DNA of 30,000 bases from Prorocentrum cordatum (GCA_963575745.1 CAUYUJ010018872.1:1-30000), one strand, 5' to 3'; counted from the stretch's first letter, positions 15,537 through 22,834 are shown. Program-made: numbers and translations. Notes: generated from the sequence alone by a model not told the origin.

Positions 15537-17668
15537 TCCAAAGGAATGACCCTCAGAACAGACATTATTGGCTGCCCGCTTGCGGGTGACCCCGCTAGTG
15601 CAGCCGGCGGCGCTTTGGCGGGTGACCCCGCTAATGCAGCTGGCGCCGCTTTAACGGGTGGCCCTGCAGACCCTGCGGCTGACGAGGCAGCTCCTGCAGA
15701 TGATTCCGCGCCAGGGTTCGGGCGACCTTTGTCAGCAGCTGCATCATCAGTCAGTTTCTGTTGGTCGCCAAACTCTGTGAGGACTCTGAAGCGTTCTTCC
15801 CTGGAGAGAGTGCCTTCTGCGGGTGTCCCCGCTGTTACGGCTGGCGCCGCTTTAGCGGGTGGCCCCGCAGAGCCCTTGTCCTCCTTAGCCTTGGCGGCCG
15901 CTTCTGCCCGCACCGACCTCATCCCAGCTTCGGGCTTCGGCTGCGCTTTCATTCGCGCCGAACCTGGTCGTGGTGCAAGGCGTGGCTGATGCAGAGTTGG
16001 AGTCCAGTCACCTCGGAAAGCTGCCTTAGGCTTGTCGCGAGCTTCGTCCTTGACATCGCCTTGGGTCGCCGGCGGCATCGGGGTCGATGGTCCAGCAAAA
16101 ACCTTCTTCCTCTCTGTCCCGGACGGACCGGGAGGAGCTGCCGTCTTAGGATCGTCTGTCTTGGCAGTCCCTCTGGCCTTCGCCCGCTCATGTGTGCCTT
16201 CGGGGCTCTTGGACGGTTGCCTTTTCGCAGGAGTCGGTGAAGACGAGGAGTCGGCGTTAGGTCTTGGCGGTGGTCTGCTGCCCTTGCCTGGTCGTGGACC
16301 AGGAGGGTCTCTAGGAGGGCCTTCTGGCTGGCCATGATCATGGATGACCTGCCTCATCTGGTCGATGTCGGCAGTACCCTTTATGGCCAGCTTGTACTTG
16401 CCATTCTCATGGCGGTAGAGTACCCTCGTGCAGAACCACTTCTGCGCCGAAGAACTGTAGTACCAGCAGGCGCTTCCGTCAGGGAATGGATTCTCTGAAC
16501 CGTCTTCCGCCGCCCACTCTTCATTTAGCTCAGTGCGGTCAGTGCCGGCGGCGGACCCGGCAGCAGAGGCAACGTCTATCCACTCGTCCGCAGATCCAGC
16601 GGCTGGTGCTGCTTCTGCGGGTGACCCCGCTTCCTTGCTGGATTCTGCGGGTGACCCCGCTTCCTTACTGGATTCTGCGGGTGACCCCGCTTCCTTACTG
16701 GATTCTGCGGGTGACCCCGCTTCCTTACTGGATTCTGCGGGTGACCCCGCTTCCTTATGGAATCGGCGGTTCCATTCCTTGAGGCGGTGGTCATTGGGAA
16801 GCTTTGCCCAATTTTCCTTGACGGTGTTGGCCACCTCTTCGGTCACAGGGACGCGATCGGCCTCTGCGATGCGCTTTCCTCCTCCAGGAACCTCTTTGTT
16901 CGGATCATGGACGTTACCCGCGTCGTCTCCATGAGACCAATTCCACGGGGTTTCTCCATGGTGAGGGCTCCTGGAGGGGCGGTCCATCGGACACCTGCGC
17001 ATGTGGCCTTTGAAGGGCTCACACTGACATACTTGCTTTCTGTACGTTTTGCGGTCAGTGATGATATCCTGCTTCTTCGCCCTTTTGTCCCAGGCCTCTG
17101 GCGTCTTGGTCTTGCCGCCCTTGGTACGGATTATCGCGCCAGTCTCGTCCCTTTTGGTACAGTATTCCTTAGAATACCAGTGCCGAAGAGTATCCATAGA
17201 GTAGCCGGGGTACCATTGGATGTACCAATCCGGCACCTGCTGAGCAGTTACTCCAACGGAGTGCTCAGTGCTGTATGGATAGCCCGACTCATCATGCGTA
17301 GGGCGTCTAGGAGCTGAGCGGCTCCTTCCGCGGGCTGGCCCCGCTGACGCACTACCACGTGTCACTGGCCTTTGATCGTCATGCTCTGAGTCTCGGGGAG
17401 GCGACGGTCGCCTGTCCCTCTTGGCGTACCGCATGTCCTCCGAGTCCTCTGAGCTGTCCCGGACCATGAACACGTTTTGATACGGGCTTCTGAAGTATCC
17501 GATGTCATTTAACTGCTCCATCGAGAGGTCGTTAATGTTCATTTGATCGCAACCTTGCATGAATACATCCATAGACCAAGCGGGTGGCCCCGCTGTTGTG
17601 TCTAGCATCTCTTCGGCGGGTGACCCCGCTAGAGCTGGGAGTGCTGTAAGCATCTGAGATGCTGACAT
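15317..17668 (-). CDS. Pro/Ala/Ser-rich accessory protein of the copia element
   Basis: No known function. The ATG at 17668 (MSASQMLTALPAL) is the first after the T-rich tract; the open frame runs further up through poly-Phe code to 17938. Two compact segments stand out. One is VPDWYIQWYPGYSMDTLRHW with a downstream VCQCEPFKGHMRRCPM Cys/His cluster. The other is SACWYYSSSAQKWFCTRV plus GKYKLAIKGTADIDQM, which could be a small SH3/Tudor-like barrel (weak). The rest is low complexity: five KEAGSPAESS repeats, RS-rich and PPRP runs, and Ala/Pro arrays made by GC hairpins. The last about 40 residues are out of frame with the Tpt1-like domain that follows. It sits between Gag and protease, where copia elements usually have nothing. 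Confidence 0.6.
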   Translation of the reverse strand: MSASQMLTALPALAGSPAEEMLDTTAGPPAWSMDVFMQGCDQMNINDLSMEQLNDIGYFRSPYQNVFMVRDSSEDSEDMRYAKRDRRPSPPRDSEHDDQRPVTRGSASAGPARGRSRSAPRRPTHDESGYPYSTEHSVGVTAQQVPDWYIQWYPGYSMDTLRHWYSKEYCTKRDETGAIIRTKGGKTKTPEAWDKRAKKQDIITDRKTYRKQVCQCEPFKGHMRRCPMDRPSRSPHHGETPWNWSHGDDAGNVHDPNKEVPGGGKRIAEADRVPVTEEVANTVKENWAKLPNDHRLKEWNRRFHKEAGSPAESSKEAGSPAESSKEAGSPAESSKEAGSPAESSKEAGSPAEAAPAAGSADEWIDVASAAGSAAGTDRTELNEEWAAEDGSENPFPDGSACWYYSSSAQKWFCTRVLYRHENGKYKLAIKGTADIDQMRQVIHDHGQPEGPPRDPPGPRPGKGSRPPPRPNADSSSSPTPAKRQPSKSPEGTHERAKARGTAKTDDPKTAAPPGPSGTERKKVFAGPSTPMPPATQGDVKDEARDKPKAAFRGDWTPTLHQPRLAPRPGSARMKAQPKPEAGMRSVRAEAAAKAKEDKGSAGPPAKAAPAVTAGTPAEGTLSREERFRVLTEFGDQQKLTDDAAADKGRPNPGAESSAGAASSAAGSAGPPVKAAPAALAGSPAKAPPAALAGSPASGQPIMSVLRVIPLECKLYWQGIVDKGPRQPINPRVTQTTRTDMKSLIVRFVVISSVTTTGSANSRKWETCCETGRHYALRSIKKHS
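16611..16760. repeat. Five-copy 30-bp tandem repeat, each with one GC hairpin
   Basis: Period-30 units with the hairpin GCGGG-TGAC-CCCGC at 16617, 16647, 16677, 16707 and 16737. The units are nearly identical (TTGCTG in the first, TTACTG in the next three, TTATGG at the end). In protein they read KEAGSPAESS five times. The array shows that a hairpin-containing unit has been amplified recently. Confidence 0.95.
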
Positions 17669-17720
17669 GTTCGAATCCAAGTATGGACGTAGACGGGCAA
17701 CTCCTGGGTGCGACAAACAG

Positions 17721-18002
17721 GAAAAAAAAAAAAAAAAAAAAAAAAAACAAAATGAAAGAACAAAAAAGGATTCGCAGGAAAAAAGCAAAAAGAAAAAAAA
17801 AAAAGAAAAAATAAGGGAAAAGAAAAAAAAAGAAAAAATGAAAAAATACAAGGAAAAAAACAAAAAAAGAAACAAAAAAAAACAAAGAAAAAAGAATGAA
17901 AGCAGTTCGTTCATCGTCATCTTCGCTGTGCTGCACAACTCAAGAAAAAAAAAAACAGAAATAAAAAAAAAAATAGAAAAAAAAGAAAAAAAAACAAAAA
18001 AA
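17721..18002. repeat. A-rich (plus) / T-rich (minus) tract inside the copia element
   Basis: Two A-rich blocks (17721-17896 and 17942-18002) around a 45-bp complex island. On the coding strand it is T-rich and is followed by CCTGTTTGTCGCACCCAG, resembling a polypyrimidine tract with a 3' splice site; GAGCAG/GTTTCAG just upstream (about 18017) resembles a donor. The simplest splice of these sites does not restore the known downstream frame. It separates the Gag knuckle from the Pro-rich protein. Confidence 0.8.
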
Positions 18003-18645
18003 GTCGGATTGCTTCTGAAACCTGCTCTTGGAGCATGTCGTTATAATCTTCTTCGGATTCTTCGGAGTCGGAATACGCGGGATGGCCCCGCATTTCGTCA
18101 TCGGCGTCTCCCATCTCCGAGCCAGCCCACGACGGATTTTGCAGCAACGGCATGCCAATCACTTGTGGGGCCAGCGCGGCGGTGAGTTCTTCCTCTGTTG
18201 CCGGGACAGTCTCGGCTTCGGAGACCTCGTCACCGGCGGGTAGCCCCGCTGGAAGACCGAACCAAGCATTGTACGCAATCTCATCGACCTCGTCCCAGCC
18301 GTGGAACTCGTCGAAGAGGGTCACTGCGTAGTCTTCCAGGGCCACAGTTGCTTCAGCATAGCGGGCCATCACGTAATACGTGGAGGAGCCCGCAGCGGGA
18401 ACCGCTTCTGGATTGACGTAAAACTCGTAGTCAATGTAATCTATGTCATCCATAAAAGAATTTTGAGCCAAGTGTACGGATCCCTTTCCTTTCCCCTTCG
18501 GGCATTGATCGCGCAAATGCTCTGTGCTACCGCATGTGTGACACTTCATAGTATTGCCAGAAGCGTCCCTAGGGTTGCCCCTCCGCCCCTTTCCCTTACC
18601 GGAGGTCCGCCTGTGACCCCGACCTTTGCCTCCGATAGAACTTCT
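17917..18645 (-). CDS. Gag nucleocapsid part with CCHC zinc knuckle
   Basis: After a frame change near 18645 the Gag sequence continues with a basic Gly/Arg/Lys stretch and then MKCHTCGSTEHLRDQCPKGK, a C-x2-C-x4-H-x4-C knuckle (about 18549-18500) that binds the element RNA. An acidic tail follows (YSDSEESEEDYND), then the frame runs into the T-rich tract, where the last 30 or so residues are poly-Phe noise. One hairpin copy encodes AGLPA (18236-18249) and one with a 5-nt loop lies at 18077-18091. The knuckle spacing is canonical, so the call is firm. Confidence 0.85.
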   Translation of the reverse strand, partial: RSSIGGKGRGHRRTSGKGKGRRGNPRDASGNTMKCHTCGSTEHLRDQCPKGKGKGSVHLAQNSFMDDIDYIDYEFYVNPEAVPAAGSSTYYVMARYAEATVALEDYAVTLFDEFHGWDEVDEIAYNAWFGLPAGLPAGDEVSEAETVPATEEELTAALAPQVIGMPLLQNPSWAGSEMGDADDEMRGHPAYSDSEESEEDYNDMLQEQVSEAIRLFLFFFLFFLFFFLFLFFFFLSCAAQRR

Positions 18646-19628
18646 TCAAAAACTATGTCAGTTAAGGACGTGAGGAAAGCAGTAATACCCCTTCCATGCA
18701 TACGGCGTCTGCGACCCCCTTTACCACGACCCTTTCCAAATTGTTTGAAATGTCGGCGTACTGCACGTCTCACCTTTCTGACTGGTTTCTTCATAAAGCG
18801 CCTCCAACGGCGTTTTGATTTGCGATAAGCCATAAAGGCGGCTTCCGCCCTTTGCTGTTCAGAAAGGTGAGTGTCGTCCGCTGGATAGTCATTACCAGCA
18901 GAGACTATTCCATTGTGCTCATCGTCAGATGAGGTATCTGTGTCAGTGCCAGATTCAAACGGTGAGGGCGGCTGAGACCATTGAGCGGATGACTCCGCTT
19001 GGCCCCAGAGGGTTGTGCCCGAGGGCGGGCTTGCAGCGTAGGCGGCGCCTGGCGAGTAGTTCGACCAGGCGTTCGCCTCAGCTGCCTCTGCCGATGCCTG
19101 GCCGGTCTGCCCTAAAAGGGCAGTGGCCTCGTTGGGCATATCGGCTGGGTCAGCCCAGGGATTTGGCTCGCCAGGACCAGCGGGTGACCCCGCAGTCGTG
19201 GCGTAGACTCCTGCATGTGAGTGGTGCCCTGTGAAGATACCCGCTATGTTGCCAGGAGAGCGCTCGGCGACATGTCCGTAGTTCCTCATCCTGGTCAGCA
19301 GCCTGTCATAGTCTGCTTGTGTTCGGGGCATCTGATGATTGAAGGGCTCAAGCAGGTGTTGGGCTCGTGACGCGCCAACGCCTAACGCTCTGAAGAGAAT
19401 CAGCGTTAGGATCTGAAAGTTGGGGATGACAAAGCCAACAGAGTTAGCCTCGTCACGGGCCATCTCGAATCGAGCTAATACTGAGTCGATTCGCTCGCCC
19501 CTTTCGACGCGGAAGGCGATAAGGGCCGTGCCAGAGTTGAGCTGGCGCTCATCTTCCAGATTTTCAAATTTGGTGCTCAGTAAGTACAGTATGTAGGTTA
19601 CTGCATCCGTTGGCTGTCCATTGACAGT
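18546..19628 (-). CDS. Gag capsid-like part
   Basis: Middle part of Gag. The frame is open from 19628; the first ATG is at 19463, but family-like sequence starts before it (YILYLLSTKFENLEDERQ, VLARFEMARDEANSVGF), so it is joined to the upstream part by a frameshift near 19605-19630. Helical capsid-like stretches include ILTLILFRALGVGASRAQHL and DRLLTRMRNYGHVAERSP. A Ser/Pro/acidic linker then leads to a very basic segment (KSKRRWRRFMKKPVRKVRRA), which probably binds RNA. The last about 30 residues after FEEVLSE are out of frame. Two hairpins (18985 with GCGGA/TCCGC stem, 19180) lie inside. Confidence 0.75.
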   Translation of the reverse strand, partial: TVNGQPTDAVTYILYLLSTKFENLEDERQLNSGTALIAFRVERGERIDSVLARFEMARDEANSVGFVIPNFQILTLILFRALGVGASRAQHLLEPFNHQMPRTQADYDRLLTRMRNYGHVAERSPGNIAGIFTGHHSHAGVYATTAGSPAGPGEPNPWADPADMPNEATALLGQTGQASAEAAEANAWSNYSPGAAYAASPPSGTTLWGQAESSAQWSQPPSPFESGTDTDTSSDDEHNGIVSAGNDYPADDTHLSEQQRAEAAFMAYRKSKRRWRRFMKKPVRKVRRAVRRHFKQFGKGRGKGGRRRRMHGRGITAFLTSLTDIVFEEVLSEAKVGVTGGPPVRERGGGATLGTLLAIL

Positions 19629-20419
19629 TCACCATAATTGATGATCTGGGAGGGGACCTGCATGGCGATACGACGAGCCAGACCCTGAAGGCCTCGTTGT
19701 AGTGCTGCAGCTTGTTGTGGTGGTGTCATATTGCCGCTCGTTACGTTTAACCATGCATGTACTTCGCGAACGTATTCGCGGAAAGGCGTAGTACCGGCAG
19801 GGTCCCATGAAGGGCCAGTAGTACGCGTGTCGTCCATCCCCTGCCGCATGTATCCCACAGCACATCCCATTATCACCCATAGAATGCCGAAGATAGTTAT
19901 CTTGATCCAATGCATATGCATTTCGGCTTCGGTGATTGGTTTAGGCTGTGGTTTGTCAGGCTCAGGCGTGGTAGCCGTGAGGCGCCTGACCGGCACGGGA
20001 TGCAGGTGGCCCCGCTGCGGGTAGCCCCGCAGGGTGACCACTTTCTCGATCGAGTTGCCGATTGGCATCTGGTGGAAGTCGGGAGTGAAGTAGCGCAGTG
20101 AAGTAGGAGAGAGCGTCTCGAGTTCGCGGGTTGCCCCGCTAGCTCGATCGCGGACTGGCTCCGCTCCTCGCAGAGCCGGCGCAACATGGTATTCCACCGT
20201 GGTAGTAGTCCACCAAGTTGTGCCGTGGATTACTGGAATCAGAGCGAGAGCCAGCCACACGAGCGTGTAGCCAGCTCCGCTACCAAGTCGAAAACAGGCT
20301 GGTAAGCTTAGGTATGTGTTACGCCTTAGGCGCTGCCATATCCCAGGCTTTGGCTCATATCGCATGAGCAAGAGAGCGAGACGAAGCATGGGATCTGGAG
20401 TATAGAGTAAGATGGGCAT
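19598..20419 (-). CDS. Gag N-terminal part with two membrane-like segments; frame opens inside the 5' LTR
   Basis: The first ATG (20419) lies within the LTR. The same leader peptide (MPILLYTPDPMLRLALLLMR) is open in both LTRs. Downstream of the primer-binding site come two hydrophobic stretches, YTLVWLALALIPVIHG and IKITIFGILWVIMGCAVGYM, predicted to span or touch membranes. The C-terminal third is Gag-like: TTPFREYVREVHAWLNVTSG and AAALQRGLQGLARRIAMQVP, as in copia Gag helices. The frame stops at 19598, just where the capsid-like frame begins. Membrane segments are unusual in copia Gag; membrane targeting of particles is one explanation, an unrelated leader ORF another. The LTR start and the true initiation codon are unproven. 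Confidence 0.6.
   Translation of the reverse strand: MPILLYTPDPMLRLALLLMRYEPKPGIWQRLRRNTYLSLPACFRLGSGAGYTLVWLALALIPVIHGTTWWTTTTVEYHVAPALRGAEPVRDRASGATRELETLSPTSLRYFTPDFHQMPIGNSIEKVVTLRGYPQRGHLHPVPVRRLTATTPEPDKPQPKPITEAEMHMHWIKITIFGILWVIMGCAVGYMRQGMDDTRTTGPSWDPAGTTPFREYVREVHAWLNVTSGNMTPPQQAAALQRGLQGLARRIAMQVPSQIINYGELSMDSQRMQ
20271..20285 (-). other. Primer-binding site (initiator-tRNA-Met type)
   Basis: Directly next to the inner end of the 5' LTR the sense strand reads TGGTAGCGGAGCTGG. TGGTAGC plus a G-rich continuation is the complement expected for the 3' end of an initiator methionine tRNA, the usual primer of Ty1/copia elements. Its position fixes the LTR inner edge at 20286. Confidence 0.75.
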
Positions 20420-20572
20420 CGTCAATGGAAAGGATGTTTTCCGATCTCAGATGCAAGTAGTGCGCCTCGGTGAGGCACAGTCACATATCAGGCCGGGCCC
20501 GGCTTGAGCCAGGCACGGCAGCGGTACATGCTCGATTTATACCTCGCCTTTAACCTTCTCCGTTTAAAGTCG
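20286..20572 (-). repeat. 5' LTR of the copia element
   Basis: 287-bp direct copy of 3914-4200. The inner edge is set by the adjacent primer-binding site. The outer edge is near TTTAAAGTCG; GTCGAAGACGG from 20569 onward is also found at 26852, so up to four bases may belong to the flank instead of the LTR. Confidence 0.88.
20536..20541 (-). promoter_or_regulatory. Possible TATA box in the 5' LTR
   Basis: The sense strand reads GGTATAAATCG, about 31-36 bp inside the LTR's outer end. TATAAA is kept in the other LTR (GATATAAATCG). Position fits a retrotransposon promoter, but no start site can be seen and dinoflagellate promoters often lack TATA boxes. Confidence 0.35.
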
Positions 20573-20589
20573 AAGACGGTCCAACAACA

Positions 20590-20860
20590 GCCCCCGAAGC
20601 CCCCAAGACAGCCCAAAAAGGCCCCCAGACGGCCCCAAGACGACACCTGTTCGAGCCTTCGGCCCCAAGACGCCCCCAGCGCGCCCCAAGAACAGCCCAA
20701 GAGGCCCTGAGGGACCCCCAAAAGAACCTCAAAGGCCTCCAAGAAGCGCCCAGGAAGCCCCAAAGAGGCCCCAAAACTTGGCCCAAGATGCCTCGAGGCG
20801 GCCGGATATGGCCTGCAGACAGGCCAAGATGCCACCAAGAGGCCACAAAAAAACACCAAG
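20590..20860. repeat. Degenerate short-period GGCCCCAAGA-type repeat
   Basis: Runs of GGCCCCCAAGA, GCCCCAAGA and CCTCCAAGA spaced about 10-20 bp. ORFs through it are Pro/Gln/Arg-rich in every frame and are not taken as genes. The same repeat class recurs at 21770-21930, 26575-27130, and, inverted, at 28195-28345 and 29250-29660. Confidence 0.75.
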
Positions 20861-20996
20861 AGGTACGATAACAGCAACGAAGCAACAGGAACGATGTCGA
20901 GCGCCGTGTCATGATTCGGACAAGCCTCGTGAAATGCAGTCCTGGAGGCGCAGTACCTTATATAGGGGTCGGCGGATGTGGCGTAAGCCTATAGAA

Positions 20997-21159
20997 TCGT
21001 TTAGTAGATCCCCATCCCCAGCGGCGTGGGCTGGGACCAGCTGGCCGATTTACCCCCCATCTGGTCGTTCTCTTCGGGTTTCGAAGGGTGTATCCCCAAC
21101 TGGGGTGATAATTTGGTGGGGGTCTCGAAGGGGATGGAGATGGGGGTTGGTGAAACGAT
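20997..21159. mobile_element. Small terminal-inverted-repeat element, copy A
   Basis: Begins ATCGTTTAGTAGATCCCCATC and ends with GGTGAAACGAT; the ends pair as imperfect terminal inverted repeats (ATCGTTT/AAACGAT, then CCCCATC/GATGGGG). 163 bp, no coding capacity, so a non-autonomous MITE-like element. Copies B and C lie at 27278-27440 and 28352-28530. Confidence 0.6.
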
Positions 21160-21397
21160 ACCGAAGACAGAAGGCAGGAAGGCGCCGCCAACAGCGGCCA
21201 AAGCCTCGCAAAAAAAAGAGCGACGCCCTGCACTCCGTGCTATAACTCAGACATCCCGCACCTTGAAACATCGAGACGGGGGGCCCTTTCACGGGCCTCG
21301 GGACCGTCGAATCACGACTCGGGATGAAGCGGTCGTGAGGTCAGGGGCCCGCGTCTCGACCAAGTCGAACAAGTCGAGAGGGGGGGGGCAGTGACAA

Positions 21398-21535
21398 GGA
21401 GAAGGCCTTCTCGGGAGGCTCGGAAGTCCCCCGGCCCTCCCAAAGTTTTCTGAGTCTTCCCCGAAGACTCAGAAAACTTCTCAGAAGGCGCGCGGGCTTC
21501 TTAGAAGTCTGCCGCCTTCTGAGAAGGCCTTCTCC
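21398..21535. repeat. Nested palindromes (fold-back structure), copy 1
   Basis: Outer arms GGAGAAGGCCTTCTC (21398-21412) and GAGAAGGCCTTCTCC (21521-21535); middle arms CTTCTCAGAAGGCG/CGCCTTCTGAGAAG; and a perfect 17-bp stem with loop CCC at 21443-21479. The whole could fold into a branched hairpin. Copy 2 is at 27679-27816. Confidence 0.9.
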
Positions 21536-21769
21536 TTATGACTTCCCCCCCTTGCTCGCCACCGAGACGCTCCTCTGGGTGCCCCACTCCCCGGCAGGGG
21601 TCAGCCTCATATCGCCAGGTCAGGGTTCCAGCGCGCCGCGGCGTTGGAACGCCGTCGGCGCGTGGCGTCTACCCGACACAATGGTCGCTTTTGTTGGCCG
21701 TCGGCGCCCCCCCCCGTGTCCCCTTGCGTTTACAGTAGGTTTGTGCGGCGATCGTGTCGGCGACCTGAG

Positions 21770-21930
21770 ACGGCCCCTGGACACTCACCATACGGCCAAG
21801 GAGGCCTCAGACGGCCAAAGAGAGCTCCAAGACGGCGTGAGAGGGCCTCAAAATGGCCCCCAACACTGCCTCACCGGAGGCCAAGACAGCCTAGAAACAG
21901 CCCAAACCATTTCAATGAGACTGCCTCAAA
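21770..21930. repeat. Degenerate GGCC/AAGACGGCC-type repeat
   Basis: Short-period repeats such as GACGGCC, GGAGGCC and CCAAGACAGCC, of the same class as 20590-20860. No gene is seen. Confidence 0.6.
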
Positions 21931-21994
21931 CAATGAAGACGAGAGGTGTCACATGTAACGGCCTTCCTCTTCATTCCCCTTTCTGCTCCTGCTC

Positions 21995-22190
21995 TTCCTC
22001 CTACATCGCCACCACCATCATCCTCATCCTCAACCTCATCCGCATCCTCCTCATCCTCTTCATCCTCATCATCACCATTCCCGCCAACACCAGCATCATA
22101 ATCAATAGCATGACCATCGCACAATCATACTCAGCATCACCATGATCATCAGAAGCATCACCTTCATCATGATCATCACCACCACCATGG

Positions 22191-22238
<48 letters not shown>

Positions 22239-22834
22239 GCATCATCATCAGCAGCATCACCATCATGATCATCACCTTCACCATCATTATCCATAGTATT
22301 AGTATGAGTTGGATTAATTGCATCAGTGCCATCATCCTGGACAAAAGCCGCATCCGCATCAGCATCCCCATCCTCCTCCGTACCCTTTTCCTCACCATTC
22401 CCACCACCAACACCACCATCGACATCATCAACATCATCAGCATCATCAACATCGTCATCATGACTATCATCAGCATCATCATGATGATACGCATCGTCTG
22501 CATCATCAGCAGCAGCAGCAGGAACAGTAGCAGCAGCACCACCATCAGCATCAGCATCAAAATCGCCATCAGCACCATCACCTTAACCATCACAATCACC
22601 ATCACCATCGACGCCATTATCATCAGCAGCAACACCAACATCATCGTCATCATCCTCATCCTCATCACCATCCTCATCCCCTTCATCTTCATCTTCATCC
22701 TCATCCGCATCCTCATCAGCACCATCAAAATCATCCACATCATCATCTGGATCACCATCACCATCACATCCATCGCGTTCCCATCACCATCACCATCACC
22801 AACACAATCATCATCATCACCACCATCATCATCA
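21995..22834. repeat. CAT/CAC/CAG trinucleotide-rich tract
   Basis: About 840 bp of imperfect CAT, CAC, CAG and CCT triplets with a pure (TCA)n run of about 47 bp at 22191-22237. Long open frames on both strands (poly-Ile/Ser/Thr, poly-His, poly-Met/Asp) are products of the triplet repeat and are not called as genes. Confidence 0.92.

Larger units (their letters stand above)
4289..20164. repeat. Dispersed GC mini-hairpin family (about 48 perfect-stem copies)
   Basis: Pattern: GCGGN, 4-5 nt loop, then the complement N'CCGC. Perfect-stem copies start at 4289, 4308, 4341, 6312, 6968, 8376, 8394, 8412, 8430, 9525, 9765, 9780, 10923, 10972, 11036, 11279, 11303, 11327, 12359, 12377, 12431, 12991, 13009, 13663, 13681, 13708, 14182, 14200, 14428, 15582, 15618, 15819, 15855, 16617, 16647, 16677, 16707, 16737, 17330, 17580, 17616, 18077, 18236, 18985, 19180, 20017, 20126 and 20150. 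Those at 10972, 14428, 17330, 18077 and 20150 have 5-nt loops; 4289 and 4308 have GCGAG stems. One-mismatch copies lie at 4861, 12395, 13315, 13951, 15636 and 20002. None was seen in 1-3913 or 20573-30000. Confidence 0.9.
3914..20572 (-). mobile_element. Giant Ty1/copia-type LTR retrotransposon (about 16.66 kb)
   Basis: Two direct 287-bp repeats flank minus-strand modules in copia order: Gag with CCHC knuckle, aspartic protease, DDE integrase, then RT and RNase H. A primer-binding site lies directly inside the right-hand (5') LTR. Typical copia elements are about 5-9 kb. The extra length is an insert-like region between Gag and protease (Pro/Ala-rich protein, Tpt1-like domain, RING finger) and between protease and integrase (two methyltransferase-like modules). 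About seven frameshifts and two in-frame stops separate the modules. The LTRs differ at 13 of 287 sites. No clear target-site duplication is seen. Short GC hairpins are dispersed throughout. Confidence 0.9.
20569..21753. repeat. 1.18-kb segmental duplication, copy 1
   Basis: Direct repeat of 26852-28034. By eye the copies differ by about five substitutions and two single-base indels (roughly 99.4% identity). The copy starts exactly at the outer edge of the copia 5' LTR. It contains GGCCCCAAGA-type degenerate repeats, a small terminal-inverted-repeat element, a G run and a nested palindrome. No gene is seen in it. Confidence 0.95.

Noticed and set aside
11279-16760. Regularly spaced short repeats as a possible CRISPR array
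   Set aside because: Repeats are 14-bp hairpins in coding frame with 4-16 bp gaps, in eukaryotic retrotransposon context, with no cas genes.
3914-20573. GTCGA at both outer ends as a target-site duplication
   Set aside because: GTCG also occurs at both inner LTR ends, so it is probably part of the LTR, and the two outer flanks otherwise do not match.
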